This document shows positions 1 through 8,321 of a stretch of 64,000 nt of DNA, one piece after another. Origin of the DNA: Cupriavidus pampae (GTDB lineage Bacteria > Pseudomonadota > Gammaproteobacteria > Burkholderiales > Burkholderiaceae); assembly GCF_914271485.1 (NCBI RefSeq), contig NZ_CAJZAG010000013.1:62001-126000 (forward strand). Reading direction: 5' to 3'. The translations under genes were made by a program, and so were the position numbers. The stretch's first letter is position 1. Each line of letters starts with the position of its first letter. Below the pieces are notes generated by a model. The model was not told the DNA's origin. It saw only the letters and a list, made by a program, of their open reading frames with translations, and did not search any database.

Positions 1-753
1 CTGTTCGTGCGCACCACACGCCAGATCCGACTGACCGAGGAAGGCCGTACCTACTACGAGCAGGCGCGTGTGGCACTGGCCCAGCTGGTCGATGCCGAAC
101 GGCTGATCAGCGGCCAGCATGCGGCGCCGGCCGGGCGGCTGCGCATCAGCCTGCCCACGCCGTACGCGCATTACCGCGTACTGCCGGCGCTGCCGGAGTT
201 CCGCAAACGCTTTCCGGACGTCGAGATGGATGTCCATATCAGCAACCGCAACGTCGACTTTGCCGACGATACCTTCGACCTGTCGGTCCGGGGCCGCGCG
301 CCCGATGATTCGACGCTGATCGCGCGCAAGCTCGAGGATGCCGAAATGGTCGTGGTGGGCACGCCCGCATACCTGCGCCAGTCCCCGCCGCTCAAGACGC
401 TCGACGACCTGCACGCGCACGAATGCATCGGCTTCGATATGCCGAGCAGCGGCCGTCGGCTGCCCTGGATTTTCCAGGTGGAGGGGGAAACCGTCGACGT
501 CACGACCACCGGCACCTACCGCACAGCGGAGGATGCGCTCGGTGGCGCCACGCTCGCGCGCGCCGGCGCGGGGCTGTTCCAGACCTATCGCTTCGTGGTC
601 GAGCAGGACCTGCGCGATGGCACGCTGGTCGAGGTACTCAAGGATTTCGGCGGCAGCTCGCGCCCCTTCGTGCTGCTGTACCCGCACGCGCGCCATCTGT
701 CGAGCCGCGTGCGCGCGCTCGTTGATTTCCTCGTCGAGAAGTTCTCCGACTGA
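1..753 (+). CDS. LysR-family transcriptional regulator (5' truncated by window edge)
   Basis: The reading frame is open from base 1 and its first residues (LFVRTTRQIRLTEEG) are the end of a LysR winged helix-turn-helix, so the start and most of the DNA-binding domain lie outside the window. The remaining ~250 residues form the LysR substrate-binding domain, with the typical PAGRLRISLP entry, a 'DLSVRGRAP' segment and an LYP...S.RVRALVDFL ending. This ending resembles the CrgA/DsdC-like LysR group that often controls oxidoreductases or efflux. The inducer and targets cannot be read from the sequence. It runs co-directionally with a second LysR gene 122 bases downstream. Confidence 0.9.
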   Translation: MFVRTTRQIRLTEEGRTYYEQARVALAQLVDAERLISGQHAAPAGRLRISLPTPYAHYRVLPALPEFRKRFPDVEMDVHISNRNVDFADDTFDLSVRGRAPDDSTLIARKLEDAEMVVVGTPAYLRQSPPLKTLDDLHAHECIGFDMPSSGRRLPWIFQVEGETVDVTTTGTYRTAEDALGGATLARAGAGLFQTYRFVVEQDLRDGTLVEVLKDFGGSSRPFVLLYPHARHLSSRVRALVDFLVEKFSD

Positions 754-875
754 TTTCCCCGCAAAACAGTTGATACATGGCGGAACAGGTTCCGAGTGGA
801 TCTCGCCTTGACTTGTGTATCTCAATATACGAACATGATTTCGGCATCGATCTGTTTTTGGGATCAAACGACATC
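754..875. promoter_or_regulatory. Intergenic region with two short dyads before the second LysR gene
   Basis: Between two LysR genes lie GGAACAGGTTCC (782-793, 5-bp arms) and GTAT-N6-ATAC (817-830). LysR regulators often bind short interrupted dyads near their own promoters, so the second dyad is a candidate autoregulatory site. This is inference only. No strong -35/-10 pair with good spacing is visible. Confidence 0.25.
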
Positions 876-1763
876 ATGGATCTGACCGAACTCGAGATAT
901 TCCGGACCGTGGCGCAGGAGCAAAGCGTCACCCGCGCGGCCGCCGTGCTGGACCGCGCGCAATCCAACGTGACCACACGCGTCAAGCAGCTCGAGGAATC
1001 GCTCGGGGTCTCGCTGTTCCGCCGCGATAGCAAGCGCATGATGCTGACGCCCGAAGGCCAGCGCTTTCTGGGCTATGCCAATCGGCTGCTGGCGCTGGCC
1101 GAAGAGGCGCGGCAATCGATGCAGCAGGCCGTGCCCACCGGGCGCCTGCGCATTGGCTCGATGGAAGCCGCGGCCGCGAGCCGCCTGCCCCATCCGCTGG
1201 CGCGCTTCCATCAGCAGTGGCCCGATGTTGAGGTCGAAATCCAGACCGGTACCACGCAGTTTCTGGCCGATGCCGTGGCGGGTCATCGCCTGGATTGCGC
1301 GATCGTCGCCCACCCCTCGCCCGAGCTGTCGCGCTCGGGGCCGTCGCCCGAATTCGGGGCCGGGCTCGAAGGCACCTATCTGTTCACCGAAGAGCTCGTG
1401 CTCGTGGTGCCCGCCAGTCACAAGCGCGTGCGCCGGCCCTCGGATCTCGAGGTGCGCAGCCTGGCCGCCTTCGCGCGCGGCTGCACCTATCGCCAGTGCG
1501 CGCTCGACTGGCTCGGTAGCGAAGGCGATGGCGTCCAGCGCGAGATCAAGGTGCTCGAGATGTCCTCTTATCACGCGATGCTGGCGAGTGTCAGTGCCGG
1601 CGCCGCGGTAGCGATCGTGCCGAAGTCGCTACTGGAACAACATCGGTATACGCTCGACGTACAGACCGTCAACCTGCGCAAGGTGCATTCGTACCTGATT
1701 CGCCGCGAGGGCTTTCATACGGTTGCGTACGAGGCATTTCTTGAGGAGTTGCAACGTGTCTAG
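876..1763 (+). CDS. LysR-family transcriptional regulator
   Basis: A full-length LysR protein of 295 residues. The N-terminal winged helix (MDLTELEIFRTVAQEQSVTRAAAVLDRAQSNVT spread over residues 1-33, then LEESLGVSLFRRDSKRMMLTPEG) is followed by a periplasmic-binding-protein-like effector domain. The ATG at 876 is preferred over an in-frame ATG at 777 because it places the conserved helix at residue 1. The gene overlaps the start of the following MFS permease by 8 bases, so the pair is probably translationally coupled. The regulator likely controls that permease and perhaps the nitronate monooxygenase after it. Confidence 0.88.
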   Translation: MDLTELEIFRTVAQEQSVTRAAAVLDRAQSNVTTRVKQLEESLGVSLFRRDSKRMMLTPEGQRFLGYANRLLALAEEARQSMQQAVPTGRLRIGSMEAAAASRLPHPLARFHQQWPDVEVEIQTGTTQFLADAVAGHRLDCAIVAHPSPELSRSGPSPEFGAGLEGTYLFTEELVLVVPASHKRVRRPSDLEVRSLAAFARGCTYRQCALDWLGSEGDGVQREIKVLEMSSYHAMLASVSAGAAVAIVPKSLLEQHRYTLDVQTVNLRKVHSYLIRREGFHTVAYEAFLEELQRV

Positions 1764-2922
1764 CCTCCATTCCACCGCCTCGCGTCCCGCACCCTCCTCG
1801 GCCGCGCCATCGCAGTTTGCCGCCACCATCGCGGCGATGCTCGCGCTTGCCGTCGCCATGGGTTTTGGCCGTTTCGCCTTTACCGGCATGTATCCGCTGA
1901 TGGTGCGCGACCATCTGCTGTCCGTCGATGGTGGCTCGTGGGCTGCCTCCGGCAACTACGCGGGCTACCTGATCGGCGCGTTGCTGGCCTCGCGCATGCC
2001 CACCGCGCGCGCTGCCGCCACCGCGCGCATCGCGCTGGTTGGCACCGTGCTGGCGCTGTTGGCGTTGGCGCTGCCCGTGCCAGCGGGCGTGGTCATCGCG
2101 ATTCGGCTGATCGCGGGCGTGCTCAGCGCGTTCGGTCTGGTGGCCGCCGCGGTGTGGCTGTTCTCCCATGTGGGCAATCATCGGGGCGCACCGCTGCTGT
2201 TCGCGGGCGTCGGCGTTGGCATTCTGGCATCGGCCGAGATCATCGCCGGCGGCAACCTTGCTGGCTGGTCGAGCCCCGTGATGTGGATTGCGCTCGCGGT
2301 GGTGGCCGCGGCGTTCGTAGTCATCGCATGGCCCGCGCTGGGGCGTGACTATGCCACCTCGGCGGAGAGCCCCGCGCATAACGCCACGATTCCCGGGCTG
2401 GTCGGTCCGTGGCCACTGATCGCGGCCTATGGCCTCGCCGGCTTTGGCTATATCGTGACCGCCACCTATCTGCCGCTGTTTATCCGCGACGCCTTGGGTC
2501 ATGTCGATCCGATCCACGTATGGGCCGCGTTCGGTCTGGGCGCGGCGCCGTCATGCTTCGTCTGGCATGCCGCGCACGAGCGCTACGGCACGCGTCGCGC
2601 GCTGTCGGTGAATCTGATCCTGCAGGCCATCGGCGTGCTGTTGCCCGTGTTGGTGCCTTCCGCCGCCGGTTATCTCGGCAGCGCGGTACTGGTGGGCGCG
2701 ACCTTCGTCGGCACCACGACCATCGCACTTTCGGCTGCGCGTCATGTGGCGCATCGCGTCAACTTCAATCTCGTTGCGGTGCTGACGGCGGCTTATGGCA
2801 TTGGCCAGATCGCGGGCCCGCTGGCCTCTACCGTGCTGATGGGCCATTCGCATAGCTTTACCTGGCCGCTGGTCAGTGCGGCTGGCGCGCTGTTGGCTGC
2901 CACGCTGTTCTGCTTTCTTTGA
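1756..2922 (+). CDS. YbfB/YjiJ-family MFS transporter
   Basis: An inner-membrane permease of 388 residues with about 12 hydrophobic segments. It carries the family's early signature FGRFAFTGMYPLMV just after the first membrane helix. Members are annotated as sugar- or drug-efflux-like major facilitator proteins; the true substrate is unknown. The GTG start at 1756 has a GAGGAG ribosome site 7 bases upstream that lies inside the preceding LysR gene. An upstream in-frame ATG at 1723 lacks such a site. It sits between a LysR regulator and a nitronate monooxygenase and could export or import a compound related to that enzyme. Confidence 0.85.
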   Translation: MSSLHSTASRPAPSSAAPSQFAATIAAMLALAVAMGFGRFAFTGMYPLMVRDHLLSVDGGSWAASGNYAGYLIGALLASRMPTARAAATARIALVGTVLALLALALPVPAGVVIAIRLIAGVLSAFGLVAAAVWLFSHVGNHRGAPLLFAGVGVGILASAEIIAGGNLAGWSSPVMWIALAVVAAAFVVIAWPALGRDYATSAESPAHNATIPGLVGPWPLIAAYGLAGFGYIVTATYLPLFIRDALGHVDPIHVWAAFGLGAAPSCFVWHAAHERYGTRRALSVNLILQAIGVLLPVLVPSAAGYLGSAVLVGATFVGTTTIALSAARHVAHRVNFNLVAVLTAAYGIGQIAGPLASTVLMGHSHSFTWPLVSAAGALLAATLFCFL

Positions 2923-2961
2923 TTCCGTATTCGATTTCTGCCTGATTGCTGCGAGTCCATC

Positions 2962-4044
2962 ATGTCCTTCTCCAATCCTCTGCTCTCCCGTCTCGGCATT
3001 ACGCTGCCCATCATTCAGGCGCCCATGGCGGGTGTGAGCACCCCCGCGATGGCTGCGGCGGTTTCCAACGCGGGTGGCCTCGGTTCGCTCGGCGTGGGCG
3101 CGACCAATGCCGCGGGCGCGCGCAAGGTCATTCGCGAGACGCGCGCGCTGACCCACAAGCCGTTCAATATCAATCTGTTCTGCCATCCGCCCGCAGTGGC
3201 CGATGCGGCCGCGGAGCGCGCATGGCTCGACTACCTCGCGCCCGACTTCGCCAAATGGGGGGCTGAGCCGCCGACACGACTCGCCGAGATCTACAAGAGC
3301 TTCGTTGTCGATGAGGAAATGCTCGAGATGCTGCTCGAGGAAAAGCCCCCCGTGGTGAGCCTGCATTTCGGGCTGCCGCGCCGCGAGTGGCTGGATCGCC
3401 TGCGCGCAGCCGGTATCTACCTGATGGCAAGCGCGACCAATGTGGAGGAAGCACGTCTGATCGAGGCTGCTGGCGTTGACGCGATCGTCGCGCAGGGTGT
3501 CGAGGCGGGTGGGCATCGCGGCATGTTCGATCTCTCCGCCGTCGATGAGGGGCTGGGTACGCTGGCGTTGGTGCGTCTGCTGGTCAAAAACACGAAGCTA
3601 CCGGTGATTGCCGCAGGCGGCGTCATGGACGGTGCCGGCATTGCCGCGGCGCTGGCGCTGGGCGCGCAGGCCGCGCAACTGGGCACCGCGTTCGTGACCA
3701 CGACCGAGTCGGCCGCGGATGCGGCATATCGCAATGCGCTGCTCTCGGGCACGCCATTCCGCACCGCGTTCACCAGTTCGATCTCGGGCCGGGCCGCGCG
3801 GGGCATTCACAACCGCCTGATGGCACTCGGCGAAGCCGCCGACCATCCGCGCGTGCCGGATTATCCCATTGCCTACGATGCCGGCAAGTCGCTGCATGCG
3901 GCCGCCAAGGCCAAGGGCTCGGCCGCGTACGCGGCGCAATGGTCGGGCCAGGCCGGCTCGCTCGCGCGCGCGATGTCCTCGGCCGAACTCGTGGCCACGC
4001 TGGTGGCCGAGTTCGAAGAGACAGTGAAAGCGCTAAGCAGCTGA
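2962..4044 (+). CDS. Nitronate monooxygenase (2-nitropropane dioxygenase family)
   Basis: A 360-residue FMN-dependent TIM-barrel enzyme of the nitronate monooxygenase family. It oxidises alkyl nitronates such as propionate-3-nitronate to carbonyl compounds and nitrite or nitrate. Visible family motifs are IIQAPMAGVSTP near residue 17, the catalytic-histidine segment GVEAGGHRG (His185), and the FMN phosphate loop AAGGVMDGAGIAAALALGA. Length is normal for class I enzymes. It is cytoplasmic, 39 bases downstream of the MFS gene and probably in the same transcript. With the nitrilase cluster 6 kb away, the window has two unrelated ways of handling toxic nitrogen compounds. Confidence 0.92.
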   Translation: MSFSNPLLSRLGITLPIIQAPMAGVSTPAMAAAVSNAGGLGSLGVGATNAAGARKVIRETRALTHKPFNINLFCHPPAVADAAAERAWLDYLAPDFAKWGAEPPTRLAEIYKSFVVDEEMLEMLLEEKPPVVSLHFGLPRREWLDRLRAAGIYLMASATNVEEARLIEAAGVDAIVAQGVEAGGHRGMFDLSAVDEGLGTLALVRLLVKNTKLPVIAAGGVMDGAGIAAALALGAQAAQLGTAFVTTTESAADAAYRNALLSGTPFRTAFTSSISGRAARGIHNRLMALGEAADHPRVPDYPIAYDAGKSLHAAAKAKGSAAYAAQWSGQAGSLARAMSSAELVATLVAEFEETVKALSS

Positions 4045-4084
4045 AGCACCGGCCGCAGCCGCCGCGTCTGCCCGCCGGTGTCTT

Positions 4085-4124
4085 GCTCCCCTCTCCCGCG
4101 GGGAGAGGGGCCGGGGGTGCGGGC
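4085..4124. repeat. CT-rich palindromic intergenic repeat, single copy
   Basis: This is a short dyad of the form CCCCTCTCCC-N-GGGAGAGGGG followed by a GGCCGGGGGTG tail. It sits between convergent genes and may act as a transcription terminator. The same element recurs at 17.8-18.1 kb and 39.9-40.15 kb. Confidence 0.8.
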
Positions 4125-4155
4125 CCGCGGCGCGTGCCAGCCACGGAGGCTCGCG

Positions 4156-5145
4156 CTAGCTGCCGTGCACAAGTGGCCCGTGCACAAGTGGCAACACGTC
4201 CCGCGCGAGTTCTTCCATGACCTCATGCGGTGGGCGTGGCGAATCGGTGAGGTTGAACGCCACGTGGTGGGTCCCCGCCGCGCGCATCGCCTCGAGCAGA
4301 TCGACCAGCGCGCGGGCGCCGGTGCGGTAGCCCAGCGCCATCGGCACCGGCGGCTCGTCGCGGCGATCGCATAGCTCCAGGCGCGTGGCCACGCCGAACG
4401 CGCGAAAACGTCCGTCCGCGACGCGCTCGGTTGCGTTGCGCCACATGCGATAGCGATCGCGCTGCGCATCGGGATCGCGGTGATAGGTCATCCAGCCAAC
4501 GGCATTACGCGCAATCCAGTCCACGCTCTGCCCGCCCGAGCCCACCGCCAGCATCGGCAGCGGACCAGCCAGGCGCGGCAGCAGATGAAACTCGGGTTGG
4601 TCGTCGTCGTACACCTTGTCGGGCCGGCTGTCCGGAATCACGCGCGACGGATGGCCCAGCGCGGCCGCGACCGTTTCCCAATGCGAGCGAAACAGATCGC
4701 GGCGCGCGTCGGTGTCCTGACCAAACGCCGCGTACTCGGGTGGCCGGTCGCCGGAGCCCAGGCCCAGAATAAAACGCCCACCCGACAGGCTGCTGACCGA
4801 AATCGCACCCTTCGCGATATGGAGCGGATGCCGCAGCGTCAGCACCACAGCCCCGCTGACCAGCGCGATGCGCTGCGTCCGCGCGGCCAGCGCGCCAAGC
4901 AATACCCACGGATCGAGATGACCGACCGGGTCCGGATACTGGTCGCTGTTCAGCGGCACATCGCGCACCCACAGGGCCCGAAAGCCGAGAGCATCCGCCT
5001 GCGCGGCCAACGCGAGTTGCTGCGCGAAATCCGCGACGATCTCGCCCTTGCCCAGCAACGGCAGCACGAGTCCGATGGACAACCGATCCGGCTGGAATAC
5101 CCGCGCTTCCACAGAAGACGCGTCGCGCCCGGCATTCGACGACAT
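4156..5145 (-). CDS. LLM-class (luciferase-like) flavin oxidoreductase, TIGR03571-type
   Basis: A 329-residue bacterial-luciferase-like flavoprotein. Such enzymes use reduced FMN or F420 to oxidise small organics. Diagnostic stretches are the N-terminal 'LSIGLVLPLLGKG', 'GFRALWVRDVPL', and 'GGRFILGLGSGDRPPEY', which matches the family sometimes called BA3436-type luciferase-like oxidoreductases. The ATG at 5145 has a GGGAGAAAG ribosome site. It is convergent with the nitronate monooxygenase and co-directional with the pseudoprotease gene behind it. The substrate cannot be deduced. Confidence 0.85.
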   Translation of the reverse strand: MSSNAGRDASSVEARVFQPDRLSIGLVLPLLGKGEIVADFAQQLALAAQADALGFRALWVRDVPLNSDQYPDPVGHLDPWVLLGALAARTQRIALVSGAVVLTLRHPLHIAKGAISVSSLSGGRFILGLGSGDRPPEYAAFGQDTDARRDLFRSHWETVAAALGHPSRVIPDSRPDKVYDDDQPEFHLLPRLAGPLPMLAVGSGGQSVDWIARNAVGWMTYHRDPDAQRDRYRMWRNATERVADGRFRAFGVATRLELCDRRDEPPVPMALGYRTGARALVDLLEAMRAAGTHHVAFNLTDSPRPPHEVMEELARDVLPLVHGPLVHGS

Positions 5146-5177
5146 GGTGCTTTCTCCCGACGATGACTCATGAAAGC

Positions 5178-6629
5178 CTATACCACGACATTGCTGCCAA
5201 GGTATTCCCAGTCGGCGTTGCTAGCGCCATCGATCGGTGGCTCCGACAATGCACCGCCCGCGATTTTCAGGCGGAAGTACTCGACCGTGCCGCTGGTGGG
5301 ATGGGCGCGCACAAATACGTCGCCGACCTTGCCTTCGCGTGCATCGGGCTGCCACGCGCGCATTGGTGCGGTCGCCTCCGCCGCCGAGGGCAGATCGTTG
5401 CCCAGGTATTCCCAATGCGCGTTGTCCCGCCGGGCGTTGGGAAAGAAGCCGTAACGACCGTGCCGGTCCAGGGCGATCAGGCGAAAGAACTCGATGGCGC
5501 GCGTGTACGGATTCTCGTACACATAGACATCTCCGATGTTTCCCTGCCGATCGTGGTCGCCCCAATGCCCGGTGCCTAATACCTGGCGCGCAAGACGCAG
5601 CGCTTCCGCGCGCAGGTTGTAGCGCAGCAGCGTGGCAAACAGCCACGGCCAGTATTCGCTCTGCCGCGCATGCAGCTGCGCGCCCAGCACCGTGCCGACC
5701 AGCCATTCGCGTTGCGCCGCGTCGAGCACGAACACGCCGCCGCCGCGATCCTGAGTGCGTAACGGCGAGGCGATCCCGGCCGCCGCATCGGACCCGAGTC
5801 CCGCCGTCAACACCACCATCTCGTCCAGTTCGCGATCGCCGCGCCGGAGTGCCTGCGCATCCCCCGAGCGGCGTTTGCGGTTGGGATAGAACGCACGCAT
5901 GACCAACGAGTTGAACAACTGCTGCGGACTCTTGCCATCGACGCGGTGAGGCTCCTGCTCGCGGTACGCAGCCACCGAGCGATACACCAGGGGCCGGGCG
6001 ACGGAGGTTCCGCCAGCTCCGCGGGCTTCGCGCCGCAGATACTCGGTCATGCGGCGCGGCACCGGCACGGTGCCCTTGACCAGCCGCGCCGCCGACGCGC
6101 TGCCATAGGCCACGAGTCGTGCGCCCTCGCTCAGGTCCGCATGACCCTCGACGAGCGCCTGTGCTTCCTGCCGATAGCTCGGCAGTGCCGCAAGGCCCTT
6201 GATAGCCTTGCCGGTGATGGGCTTGTCGAGCAGCATCACACCGATATCGCCGATCGGTCCGATGCGCTCCTCATACCGGACGAGCCTGCCGCGCGCCGGG
6301 CCACCATCGGCAAGGATATAGGTGCGGCCACGCGCCCGGCGCCCCGCGCAGGTACCGGCGGTCAACATCACGCGCGGCATGATCAGCGTGCCCGCGCACT
6401 GCGGATGGTCCATTGACCATTGCGCGATCTGACCGTTCGGCGAGCCCTGCGTGGTTGGTGTGGTTGGCGTGGTTGGCGCGGTTGATGTGATTGGCGTGGA
6501 TTGCGCAGTCTGCGCGGGTTGCGGTGAAGGGCTGCTGGCTCCCTGCGGTGCCTGCGCGGACGCCAGCGGCGGCGCGGCAAAGCATGCCGCGGACACCAGG
6601 CACGTAATACGAATACGACTGACTGCCAT
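5178..6629 (-). CDS. Exported trypsin-fold pseudoprotease with two C-terminal WEYLG repeats
   Basis: A 483-residue protein. It has a signal peptide (MAVSRIRITCLVSAACFAAP, cleavage near ASA-QA), a Thr/Pro linker (45-62), a trypsin-like domain (about 66-345), and two ~48-residue repeats at 363-412 and 433-480. Each repeat has G.(I/V)GDV(Y/F)V...P.....E(F/Y)FRL and ends in WEYLG. The trypsin fold is recognisable from CAGTLIMPRVMLTAGTC and DIGVMLLDKP. The catalytic His is replaced by Thr93 (TAGTC for TAAHC) and the Ser by Arg295 (QDRGGG for GDSGGG); only Asp128 remains. It therefore looks proteolytically dead and may serve as a binding or adhesion module. The ATG at 6629 has an AGGGAGA ribosome site. 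Confidence 0.75.
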   Translation of the reverse strand: MAVSRIRITCLVSAACFAAPPLASAQAPQGASSPSPQPAQTAQSTPITSTAPTTPTTPTTQGSPNGQIAQWSMDHPQCAGTLIMPRVMLTAGTCAGRRARGRTYILADGGPARGRLVRYEERIGPIGDIGVMLLDKPITGKAIKGLAALPSYRQEAQALVEGHADLSEGARLVAYGSASAARLVKGTVPVPRRMTEYLRREARGAGGTSVARPLVYRSVAAYREQEPHRVDGKSPQQLFNSLVMRAFYPNRKRRSGDAQALRRGDRELDEMVVLTAGLGSDAAAGIASPLRTQDRGGGVFVLDAAQREWLVGTVLGAQLHARQSEYWPWLFATLLRYNLRAEALRLARQVLGTGHWGDHDRQGNIGDVYVYENPYTRAIEFFRLIALDRHGRYGFFPNARRDNAHWEYLGNDLPSAAEATAPMRAWQPDAREGKVGDVFVRAHPTSGTVEYFRLKIAGGALSEPPIDGASNADWEYLGSNVVV

Positions 6630-6994
6630 CGCGTAGATCTCCCTGTCGGTGGGTGGAACAAATCTACGTGGGGAGTGCGGGCACTGTTCTGGATGGGCGT
6701 GCGTGCTGGGAACAGTCTGGCATCGGCACTCCGGCTCGCAACTGATGCGGATCAAATGCGGCGGGCAACGCATGCCCAACCTTCGTTGGGTATGCATTTA
6801 ATGCATGCAACTAATGCGGACGCTGCGCAATGGGCCGCAACATGCCGTAACGTGTGGCAGCGTGCGATGGCACGCGACGCCGTGCGTCCGTCAAACAGGC
6901 CTCCGCGCGGGACGCGCTACAATACGCGCCCTCATACCGACGCATCTTTCGATTCGCGTCGATTCATTCGATCCCATCGCAAGGACAAAGCGGG
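6630..6994. promoter_or_regulatory. Divergent intergenic region with a hairpin and ATGCAT repeats
   Basis: This 365-base gap separates the divergent pseudoprotease and diguanylate cyclase genes. It holds a dyad at 6770-6795 (CCCAAC-CTTC-GTTGGG extended by GCAT/ATGC, one mismatch). Directly after it come two ATGCAT copies at 6792-6797 and 6801-6806. It is probably a shared promoter/operator region; no gene is seen in it. Confidence 0.35.
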
Positions 6995-8140
6995 ATGCCG
7001 TTGTCGAATCCGGAGAACTGGCGAGGCAAGGCGCTGCTCGGGGGCTACCACGATCAGCCCGAGAAGGAACAGGCGGCGCTGCGGATCGCGCTGGGCGCGG
7101 TCGCGCTGGTGCTTTACATCGGCTACACGCTGATGCACCCGACGGCCACCAATATCGCCACCGTCGCGATGGTGGCGCTGTACGTCCTGTTCGGTGTGCT
7201 GAGTTATGTGGTGCTGTTGCTGCAGCCGCGCCGCTCGATGTGGCGGCTCGCCGTCACCACGTGCGTCGATCAAGGCATGGTGATTGCCGCGCTGGCGATC
7301 GGCGGCCGCTCGGCGCTGCCGTTGCTGTTCGTCGTGTTCTGGTTTCTCGTGGGCGCGGGCTGCCGTTACGGCAAGGGTCCGCTGGCCTTGTCCTGCGCGG
7401 TCACGGTATTCGGCATGTCCGCGCTAATGGGCGTGGAGCCCTGGTGGATGGCCAACCGCCCCGCTGGCATCGGCCTCGTACTAGGCGTGGCGGCTACCTC
7501 GCTATACCTGTATGTGCTGGTGGACCGGCTCGAGCGGCGCGCCGCCACCGATGCGCTGACCGGACTGCAGAACCGCTCGAGCCTCGACCGCTCGATCGAG
7601 CGCGCCCAGGCGACGCTCAAGATGCAGGGCGGACATGCCGCGCTGCTGCTGATCGATCTCGACGGGTTCAAGGAAGTGAACGATTCGTTCGGCCATGCGG
7701 TGGGCGACGAGCTGCTGCTGCATTTCGCGCGCATGCTGGCGCGCGACGGACAGCGCGGCGACACCATCGCGCGGCTGGGCGGCGACGAGTTCGTGGTGTT
7801 GTCGGTGACCGCGCAGACGCGCGTCCAGGCGCGCACGCTCGCCAATGCCATTCACGCGAATCTCGAAGGTATGCGTCAGATCGCCGGTCACCCCGTGTCG
7901 ATTTCCGCGAGCATCGGCATTTGCATGCTCGACGGCGGCGCACGCGACGGCCCCGACAATAGCGATGTGCGCAGCGTCATGAAGCAGGCGGACCGGGCCA
8001 TGTATCTGGCGAAGGAACTCGGCAAGAAGCGCACCGCGTTCGCGGACGAGCTCGCGCAGAACGACGCGAGCATGAATGCGGAGTCGCCTGTGCGCACGCC
8101 GTCACGACCGCGCACCTCGGTACTTCGACAGCGCCGCTGA
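6995..8140 (+). CDS. Membrane-anchored diguanylate cyclase (GGDEF)
   Basis: A 381-residue inner-membrane enzyme predicted to make cyclic-di-GMP from two GTP. Residues ~30-180 contain about six membrane segments and act as a sensor. A short helix leads to the GGDEF domain (about 185-355), with the intact active-site motif GGDEF at 262-266 and the substrate-binding LLIDLDGFKEVND stretch. The product-inhibition I-site position reads QRGD instead of RxxD, so classical feedback inhibition may be absent. The ATG at 6995 follows an AAGGA ribosome site. An upstream in-frame ATG at 6854 would add an unlikely 47-residue leader. The next gene also handles c-di-GMP. Confidence 0.9.
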   Translation: MPLSNPENWRGKALLGGYHDQPEKEQAALRIALGAVALVLYIGYTLMHPTATNIATVAMVALYVLFGVLSYVVLLLQPRRSMWRLAVTTCVDQGMVIAALAIGGRSALPLLFVVFWFLVGAGCRYGKGPLALSCAVTVFGMSALMGVEPWWMANRPAGIGLVLGVAATSLYLYVLVDRLERRAATDALTGLQNRSSLDRSIERAQATLKMQGGHAALLLIDLDGFKEVNDSFGHAVGDELLLHFARMLARDGQRGDTIARLGGDEFVVLSVTAQTRVQARTLANAIHANLEGMRQIAGHPVSISASIGICMLDGGARDGPDNSDVRSVMKQADRAMYLAKELGKKRTAFADELAQNDASMNAESPVRTPSRPRTSVLRQRR

Positions 8141-8321
8141 AGCTTAGGCAACCGAGCGCTGAAGGATTTCCTCACACGCAAATAGGGAAATTCCGACACA
8201 CCAGCAGCGTGCTGCACTGCGATAATCCGCCGCTGGCATATCGCTGGAACGCGCTGGAACATACCGGCGGGCAGCAGGTCCGAATTCCCGTGCCGCCCCT
8301 CTAGCCCTCGCCCTCCTCACG

